Of a stretch of DNA of 64,000 bases, positions 57,837 to 64,000 are shown one piece after another. The number at the start of each line of letters is the position of its first letter. The first letter of the stretch is position 1. The position numbers and the translations under genes are program-made. Below the pieces are notes generated by a model. The model did no database searches. It had not been told where the DNA came from and was given only the letters and a program-made list of their open reading frames with translations. The stretch is from Fusarium oxysporum f. sp. lycopersici 4287 (taxonomy: Eukaryota > Ascomycota > Sordariomycetes > Hypocreales > Nectriaceae). Location of the stretch: contig NC_030988.1 in the NCBI RefSeq assembly GCF_000149955.1, positions 4,773,245-4,837,244 of the forward strand, written 5' to 3'.

Positions 57837-58469
57837 TCATGTACAGTCAAGCAGAGAGCAACCAACCGACCATTTGGCAGGTTTACGGTCGTGTTGACAG
57901 TCTTTGCTACACCGTGACATTACAAGTTCTACGGAAGGAGCATTGACGTCGGTATAGAACGCTTCGAATTTGGGATCGGGAAAGCTGCCTTCTAGATAAA
58001 GGTCGACTGGTTCAGTCACGATACAACCTGTAGTCGGAGGTGACTCAGTCGTCAGATTGGCCAAAAACTGTGCTGTTGACTGGATCCTGTGGCGATCTAC
58101 AGATGGCATATCTTTGACAGGGCATTGCGGAACAATTATGAAGATGGTCTCTAGATGATTGAGATTGGTGAGGATCGTCAGGACTTCTATCAGATTGATT
58201 TCCAATTCTGCGAAGAAAGCGACATGCTGGATACACGAAATCCGGCCTGTGAATAGAAGCGTCTCGCTCACTGAGTTAGACTTCAGCTGCACTAGGTCAA
58301 GCAGCAAGAAGATGGTTCGAGATACGCAGAACCTGACAGAGGCCCACTCCGAGAAGAGACTTGTGGTTCTCTCCCATTCAGCTAAGGCCTCTTTGCATGA
58401 TAGCGCAATACGATATGACCCAGGTTGCCGAACTGTCTCAGAAGCACAGGATAATCCGCTTTTCGAGGA
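57837..58469 (-). pseudogene. 2EXR-like fragment, N-terminus missing
   Basis: Open minus frame from 58469 to the stop at 57837. It matches the C-terminal two thirds of the 2EXR protein at 11341-12195: CKEALAEW against CKEARSEW, SRTIFLLLDLVQ against PRTLFLVPPSAI, and ISCIQHVAFFAELEINLIEV...LNHLETIFIIVPQ against IEHIAVDIADSPDLFPLFEA...LPHLRTIIIVIPS. The defining LPxELRxxIW box was not found upstream, so the copy is either truncated or carries an unrecognised first exon. A longer + strand frame (58159-58770) overlaps and is rejected on this basis. Confidence 0.5.
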
Positions 58470-59382
58470 TCAGATGGTGTCCAAGCTAAGGGAGACAACT
58501 GACATGGCCGCACTCCGCAGAGCGATCCCCCATATCTGCACTCGCAATTCGAGCGGTAGAAGGGGAAAGAGATGGAACGACATGGCCTTTGATGCTCAGG
58601 TGTTTTGTGGTTGTTACTATACAATCTTCTACTCTATACCGCCATCGGTCTTCCTTAGGTGTGAGAAGAGTGTCATGTCGTTTGGGGTTCAAGCAGAAAG
58701 GGAAAATGCCCCTTGGTTAAGTAGTATTCGAATGCTGCAGGCGTCCGATTTCGTCTCTGGAGTGATGTAAGGTATTAAACAGGACTATCCGTGCAAGGCG
58801 GTTTGTAAGGTGATGTGGTATTGTAGGGCACATAACAAGGTGTAGCAATATACTATTGCACTTCCCATCGGAGTAAAGCTGAGTCTGAACCACGCGATGG
58901 TCTTATAGAAGTTAGGGTCGTTAGACAAAATATATAGCATCACCACCATTACGGGTGTCTTCACGAAGGCTAGCCTTAGTCGACACCAGTAAGAATAGCC
59001 ATTTGAGAGAATGTGATATATTGCTTTCCCTTCCTCATTTTTCTCTGTTATATATTTTGATATCGTTTCTTGATACTATTTACGGTGAGAGTAACCCTTA
59101 AACGACAATATATAACTCATCATGCATGGATATTCCGGTTATCTCATCGGCTTGAGTTACGCGCATCTCAGATGTTCCAAGGTGGGCACGAAATATCAGG
59201 CATGAAGCTCGTACAACCCATACGTCATTTGAGTCGGCCCTGTGCTCAACATGTAGGATGGGGTTGATGCTTGAAGAGTACTAGCATGGACGCTGCTCCG
59301 CTAAGATGAGACTTTGTAGACAGACGGTGGCGCACCTGGTATTGGAAGCTGGAAAATTCTGTTCCCTGCCGCCTCTAGATAC
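58470..59382. other. intergenic
   Basis: No gene supported; possible lost first exon of the 2EXR-like copy. Confidence 0.35.
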
Positions 59383-59925
59383 TCAGCAAGCGAGTCCATG
59401 GTGTTGTATACCACTTGGCTGTGCCGACAGTTGACTTGTTCTATTGCTGAGGTACATATCACTTCCTAGGTGAACGTGATTCCTATTGCTCATCCTCGTG
59501 TTGTCATACGGTTCCACTGCCTCGCGGCTGCTGCTAGGCTGGACGGTCGACAAAGGTCCTGCTATGGTCCAGATTTGGGCCTCCATATCCCATGTTCTTG
59601 AAGGACTTCCCGCCTTGGAACCTTTATGTCCGCATAAGCGAGCAAAGTACCCATGTGTAGATGGAGACGAAGTGTTGTTATCCACTCCTTGGTTGTTTCT
59701 AGGTACGCGGGATGATGAAGTCAAAAAGAGCGCTGCTAGGCATACTAGCAACACTGCGACGGACCAACAGAGTGCTAGAGCGAGACATGCGACAGGCGGA
59801 AGAAGCCTGCTCACGTGTCATCTACAAAAGGTGCGTTTAAAGAGTATGCAGACTAGGAGAAATGCAGGAGCGGCCCAAAAAAGAATGGCGACAACCACGA
59901 CAAGTATGATCTTGGTCTGTTCCAT
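59383..59925 (-). CDS. small membrane protein, structure uncertain
   Basis: ATG at 59925 opens a helix (IILVVVVAILFWAAPAFLLV) that stops after about 35 codons at a TGA. The next frame, from 59814, has a second helix (LALALCWSVAVLLVCLAALFL) and a polar tail. Either an unseen intron joins them, or these are two fragments of a broken two-helix protein. No family recognised. Confidence 0.35.
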
Positions 59926-60379
59926 GATCTCCTCGTCTTTGGTGCGGCGGAGATGAAGATGGCGGTTGGTGTAGAGGCAGATTGATCTCAGGGCTAGTAA
60001 CTACTTACGAAAACGTTTGGTGAATTGACGAACAGATAAGGGATTGTAAGAAACGAGGTTCAAGATAGCACACCCTCAGACGTCTGGATACATTTGGACC
60101 CTGATTTCAAACTGGGCCATGTGGGCCGTAATCTCGGACCAGTGGCTGAGGTCAACACCATCGCCAAGGCATATCACAAGCCAGATCTGAATCACAGCTG
60201 AGCCATCGAAAATGTGGAGGCCTGAATCAGAGGATCTGCACGATCTTTCACTATATATATGGCGTAGGAATGCTTTCCTCGGGCTCATGTACATAGCCTT
60301 CTTCACCTTCAACTAGATACCTATCCTGCCATCGCTTCGGCCATTCCATTCTTCCTTCGCTCCTCACTCAAACGCCAAA

Positions 60380-61850
60380 ATGACAGCCCAACGAGGCACC
60401 AAGAAGCTGGTGATAGTCCGCAATGACGCCCCGGATGCCGACAACATAGCAGCATTTATGCTTCTATTACAATGGGCAAAAAACGCGCCTGACGTCGAAT
60501 TGGTTATCATATTTGAGCCTCGGCCTGTTGACTTTAGCCTGGCAATTTTGAAACCTGATGACCAAAAACAATTGGACAGGTTACTCAAGCGTCACTTCCC
60601 TGAACTCGGAAATCCCCCCAAGATTCGCCTAAATGGCTTGTTGACAGAGCAGGCTATAAGCCAGGTCACAAACCTCAGCGAAGAAGACCGGGCTTTGGTA
60701 AGTTTCGAAGCTTTTATTTTTCCGTCCTTTCGAGTTAGTTCTGTTGGCTAAAGCTGGAAACTACAACTAGTTGAGTATGGCAGTCAAGCCCTCCAAAAGC
60801 TCATTAGAGGACCCAAAGCTACATGATTCACTCATGGCCAGGCGCCTGGACTCAGAGCTACATGTTTCACTCATGGCCAGGGACCTCGCAAGGTGCCTCA
60901 ACGAACTGCCAGGAACATCTCGAAGTCAGGCCAAAGTAACCATCCTGGTGGATATGGATGCACTGTCTGATACGAGTCCTGTGAATCTCAAGTGTCACGC
61001 CCAAGAACAGCTGTTCAACCGCACTCCGGAAGAGATCAGTGAATTCTATGGTTTCATGAACCTGCCTCGTCTTCAAAGGCAGGAAGAGATCAGGCAATGG
61101 TACAAAAACCGTATCAAAGAAGCCGATGAGAAGCTGCAGAACTCCAGCATCGATGTAGGCTGTCTTGATTTCCGTCATTTGGCGGAACGGATTATGGCCG
61201 CAGAAGGCGCCATGTTTACTGAAGGGGCATCCTTCAATCTTCTTCGTCGTCTTGTTGATGAGCCAGGCGTAGCAGCGAAGATCGACTGTGTTGTACAAGC
61301 AGTATGTCTCCGAATTACCTGATTCTAGGCGTACACATACTGACCTCTCCATCCATCGCCACAGGGAACTCTGGACCTTGCTAAGAATATCTTCACAAAT
61401 CAATTCAACATCGCTCTCGACAGAGAGTCCGCTGCATACGTGCTAGATAGTTCGCATCTCTTTCGCAATTTTGTTGCTGTTCCGACTCACACATCCCAGT
61501 CAATCTCTTTCTCATTTGACAGACTGGAAGAGAATGGCTTTTTCAGTCTTGCAAGATGGATCTTATGTTTCAATCGTGGCGAAGGCCCTCTCAAGGTAGC
61601 GGAAGGAAATGTCACTTTGGCGGGTCAGCACCGCGATGCAACGATCAAGCTGCCGGATCTTGCGATGATTCTGCTTACATTTGACTTCGAAGCTTATCCG
61701 AGAGAAACCTCAAAGGTCGAGGTACAAGTCGTGCAGGGAGAATCTCTGCTTTTCGTACAGTCAGAAAGTGGAATCCTAGCATTCCTACCTAAGGATGGCC
61801 ATATATACAAGACTGTGGATCTAGTGGCCCTTCTGACTTCTGTGCATTAG
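60380..61850 (+). CDS. nucleoside hydrolase (IUNH)-like protein, 444 aa
   Basis: Exons 60380-60697, 60771-61301 and 61365-61850; introns of 73 and 63 bp, all phase 0. The N-terminus KKLVIVRNDAPDADNIAAFM corresponds to the IUNH metal site (family DTDPGxDDxxA) but is altered to NDAPDADN, so catalysis is doubtful. KVTILVDMDALSD and a C-terminal PLKVAEGNVTLAGQ segment follow. IUNH enzymes release ribose from nucleosides; fungal divergent members have no proven substrate. A 39-bp tandem duplication (60818-60895) gives LHDSLMARRLDSE followed by LHVSLMARDLARC. No signal peptide. Confidence 0.6.
60818..60895 (+). repeat. 39-bp in-frame tandem duplication
   Basis: Two units beginning GCTACATG and sharing TTCACTCATGGCCAGG; they encode two 13-residue copies in the nucleoside-hydrolase-like protein. 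Confidence 0.85.
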
Positions 61851-62428
61851 GGACAATTCCGAATCAATTGGGTTACTTGAGATTCTTCACTGTTGAAGAG
61901 GTTGGGCGCGAGCGAGCCAATCTGCAAGTCGCTCATACTCTCTCTGCCTATTTCCTATATCAGTCTGGGGCTACTATTTTACGATATGTATTTATATGAT
62001 AGTGTGTGATGCAGAATAATCATTATCGCAACGATCCACCTCTCTTTTCTTTCATTTACTGCTAGTGTCTCCATAACCTTGTCCAGGTACTGCAGAGAGC
62101 CGACCTCAACATGAGTCGATGCGTAGCCCCCTTTATAGCTCGCGAACTAGCTTCAGGTTGCGAGATATGAAAGGGCCAAGAGGCTAAAATATAGAGAATG
62201 AAAGAAAGTTTATACCACGCACTCGTTACTCGACATAGAAGGAGAAGAAGGCGGCTAAGAAAGGGGAAGTCCAGTCACAGCTGCCGATTTATCTGCTGCA
62301 AAAAACTCACTTTCTCTAGTTACATATATATACATACGTGCACAACCTTCCAAGCACGGTATTATTGGACTGACCAAGCGATATTGCCGTCCTAATCTCA
62401 AAATACATAGGACAATAGCGATATTCAA
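61851..62428. other. intergenic between convergent genes
   Basis: 3' flanks of the nucleoside-hydrolase-like gene and the HMG-CoA reductase. Nothing else seen. Confidence 0.45.
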
Positions 62429-63586
62429 TCACAAATGCGGTTGCGGCGTTTCTCCACGAGCAAGCCTCATATGACTGGCAGTAAAGGTGTCGTTCGCGAC
62501 AGCTGAGCTTGTGCTGACGTCGAGTGCAAGACTGAACGCTGCAATGAGCCCGGCCAGCCGTTCCTTCTGGTCTGGCCCGTCTCCGTCACATCGCAGCACC
62601 TTGAGAGCCTCTTTCTGCATCGGGTATCCTGTACCGCCTCCGACAGTGCCTACAGGCAGGGACGGGAAATAGAGGCTCATGCAAAGCGCACCAGTCTTAG
62701 GGTCAAGTTCCGAGGTCAGATGGCTCCAGGATGCTTCGGCGGTGCTGGCAGTGTCCTGACCGGTCGCAATGAACATGGCTGCGATGATATTGACCGTGTT
62801 TATGTTGGAACCAAACTGACCGTTCCTGATCCCGCCTTCTTTGAGAGTCTTCTGGGCCATGTAGAGGCGCTCGGTGGTGCAGCCGAGGATCTTCTGACAG
62901 GCTTCCCGTGAAATCGTTCCCCAGACTAAAGTCTCAACACCACGAGCCTTCTTCACGTTTCCCCAGGAGGGTTTTTTGTCGGAAGCTAGCTGACCTTCAA
63001 TGAAAAAGTCCAAGATGTTGTATTGATCGGCGAATGACTCTCGCAACATGTCACAGGCGTACTGTGTGGCTTTCGTGACCATGTTCTGTCCCGCCGCGCT
63101 CCCACAGCTATAGGTGCACAAAAGATGAACCTGCGAACCGATGATGAAAGGCTCGATAGCCTTGAGCCTAACATGCTTGCTAGTCGCTTCTGCCCACCTA
63201 GCGAATGCGTTCTGCATACCCGGTAGCGCTTGGGCAAAGATGACTGCCCGCCTCGGATTTTGGAAAACGAAGACAGGACCGCGAGACATGCCATTGCTCA
63301 GAGTTTCAATATGTATGCCGCCAGAGGCATTAAAGGCCTTGCATCCTCTAGAGCAGCTGGCGATAAGGGTAGCTTCGTATGTGGCTAAAGGGGCATAGAT
63401 ATCGTCGAGCACGGGTGTTCCGGCTAAGCGTAACGGGCCTGCAATGCCAAGCGGAACTTTGCAGAACCCTATGCAATTCTCGATACGCACGCTTTCCAGG
63501 TTCCCTGATTGTAAGTCTGCGGCATGGTTGAACTTGTCCGCTAAATCATGCAAAACCTGGGTCTTGTCGCGTGAATCAGGAGCCAT
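62429..63586 (-). CDS. soluble HMG-CoA reductase-like enzyme, 385 aa (possible 5' exon to ~63911)
   Basis: This is a catalytic-domain-only HMG-CoA reductase, which makes mevalonate from HMG-CoA with NADPH. Motifs in order: ENCIGFCKVPLGIAGPL, ATYEATLIASCSRGCKAF (catalytic Glu), NGMSRGPVFVF, CGSAAGQNMVTKAT, ASDKKPSWGN (catalytic Lys), FIATGQDTASTAEASW (catalytic Asp), LPVGTVGGGTGYP and TASHMRLARG (catalytic His). All four catalytic positions are kept. There is no membrane or sterol-sensing region, unlike the housekeeping enzyme. An upstream frame (63911-63615) reads GYVIEGLKLADVDVRPGMVH, like the start of the catalytic domain. The obvious GT-AG join to it does not keep frame, so the true start is unresolved. 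Confidence 0.85.
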   Translation of the reverse strand: MAPDSRDKTQVLHDLADKFNHAADLQSGNLESVRIENCIGFCKVPLGIAGPLRLAGTPVLDDIYAPLATYEATLIASCSRGCKAFNASGGIHIETLSNGMSRGPVFVFQNPRRAVIFAQALPGMQNAFARWAEATSKHVRLKAIEPFIIGSQVHLLCTYSCGSAAGQNMVTKATQYACDMLRESFADQYNILDFFIEGQLASDKKPSWGNVKKARGVETLVWGTISREACQKILGCTTERLYMAQKTLKEGGIRNGQFGSNINTVNIIAAMFIATGQDTASTAEASWSHLTSELDPKTGALCMSLYFPSLPVGTVGGGTGYPMQKEALKVLRCDGDGPDQKERLAGLIAAFSLALDVSTSSAVANDTFTASHMRLARGETPQPHL

Positions 63587-64000
63587 AGCGGTGTTCTCGA
63601 GGCCAAAGCTTCTTTTAAAGTGTTGATTGGTATTCCCTGGAGAGATATCGAGTTATCCAGATCGAGGAGGGGGAGTCAAGTACAGTATATCTGTTCTTTT
63701 TGATAGAAAAGAACTCTGATATTGCCGTCACTTGCCTGTGTACCATGCCTGGCCTAACGTCTACATCGGCCAACTTTAGACCTTCTATCACGTAACCGTC
63801 TAGATTTGTCTGAAGGAGAGTAATATACAGCCTCTTATGAATTGAGGAAGAACTATATTGAATAAGGAAGACGATAATGAAGCATGAGACCGCACCTGGC
63901 TTTCTTAGCATATTTGGCCGTTAGGGATTGATACATTGCGATTCTGTATGAGAAAGCGCAGCAAGCGCTCCACCAAAGCATTCACAGCTAGGCTCCGCAA
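63587..64000. other. 5' region of the HMG-CoA reductase gene, window edge
   Basis: Holds the candidate 5' exon (about 63911-63740) described with the reductase. Nothing else seen before the window ends. Confidence 0.4.

Noticed and set aside
58159..58770. 203-codon + strand frame
   Set aside because: The opposite strand has clear similarity to the 2EXR protein at 11341-12195, so this is a shadow.

Overview
The window looks like nuclear DNA of a filamentous ascomycete (Pezizomycotina). Genes are spread out and sit on both strands. Introns are mostly 44-80 bp with GT-AG ends. The recognisable families are typical of this group: CSC1/OSCA channel, 2EXR proteins, LysM and DUF3455 secreted proteins, MADS-like DNA-binding domains and degenerate kinases. 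The genus cannot be read from the sequence. Many genes are orphan-like, intergenic spaces are long, and transposon relics, minisatellites and a 100-base assembly gap are present, so this reads as an accessory or lineage-specific region. Splice sites given here were placed by eye from phase and GT-AG rules.

Layout. 0-4 kb: one orphan ORF and a decayed Tad-like LINE relic (RNase H plus C-terminal Cys/His motif). 4.3-7.2 kb: a CSC1-type mechanosensitive channel. 8.7-18 kb: a degenerate kinase-like gene, small helical proteins, a 2EXR protein and an orphan with three related helical modules. 20-21.5 kb: copy 1 of a dispersed repeat whose inverted partner lies at 47.3-48.3 kb. 22-29 kb: a MADS-like gene with an acidic tail and several small acidic orphans. 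29.4-42.5 kb: a more conventional stretch with a TM2 protein, a four-helix membrane protein, a frameshifted MFS transporter, a LysM-like secreted Ser/Thr-rich protein, a frameshifted DUF3455 secreted protein and an FAD-dependent 3-ketosteroid dehydrogenase-like oxidoreductase. 43-50 kb: repeat-rich, with a pyrimidine microsatellite, a diverged direct repeat pair, a 1.2 kb minisatellite, A-rich tracts and the gap. 50.5-54.2 kb: tandem paralogues sharing an N-terminal helical domain, one carrying the MADS-like domain also found at 22 kb. 55-64 kb: a peroxisomal (C-terminal SKL) acyl-CoA oxidase/dehydrogenase-like gene, a second 2EXR relative, a nucleoside-hydrolase-like gene and a short soluble HMG-CoA reductase.

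How the genes work together. There is no single obvious cluster. The acyl-CoA oxidase-like enzyme and the soluble HMG-CoA reductase lie within 8 kb of each other and could belong to a lipid or terpenoid pathway, but no synthase was recognised. The most novel material is the family of MADS-like proteins with the 'helical head + MADS-like tail' architecture, and the 13-15 kb set of small helical proteins. Two conserved genes (MFS and DUF3455) are each broken by a single base in a short homopolymer, so assembly error must be weighed against real decay.
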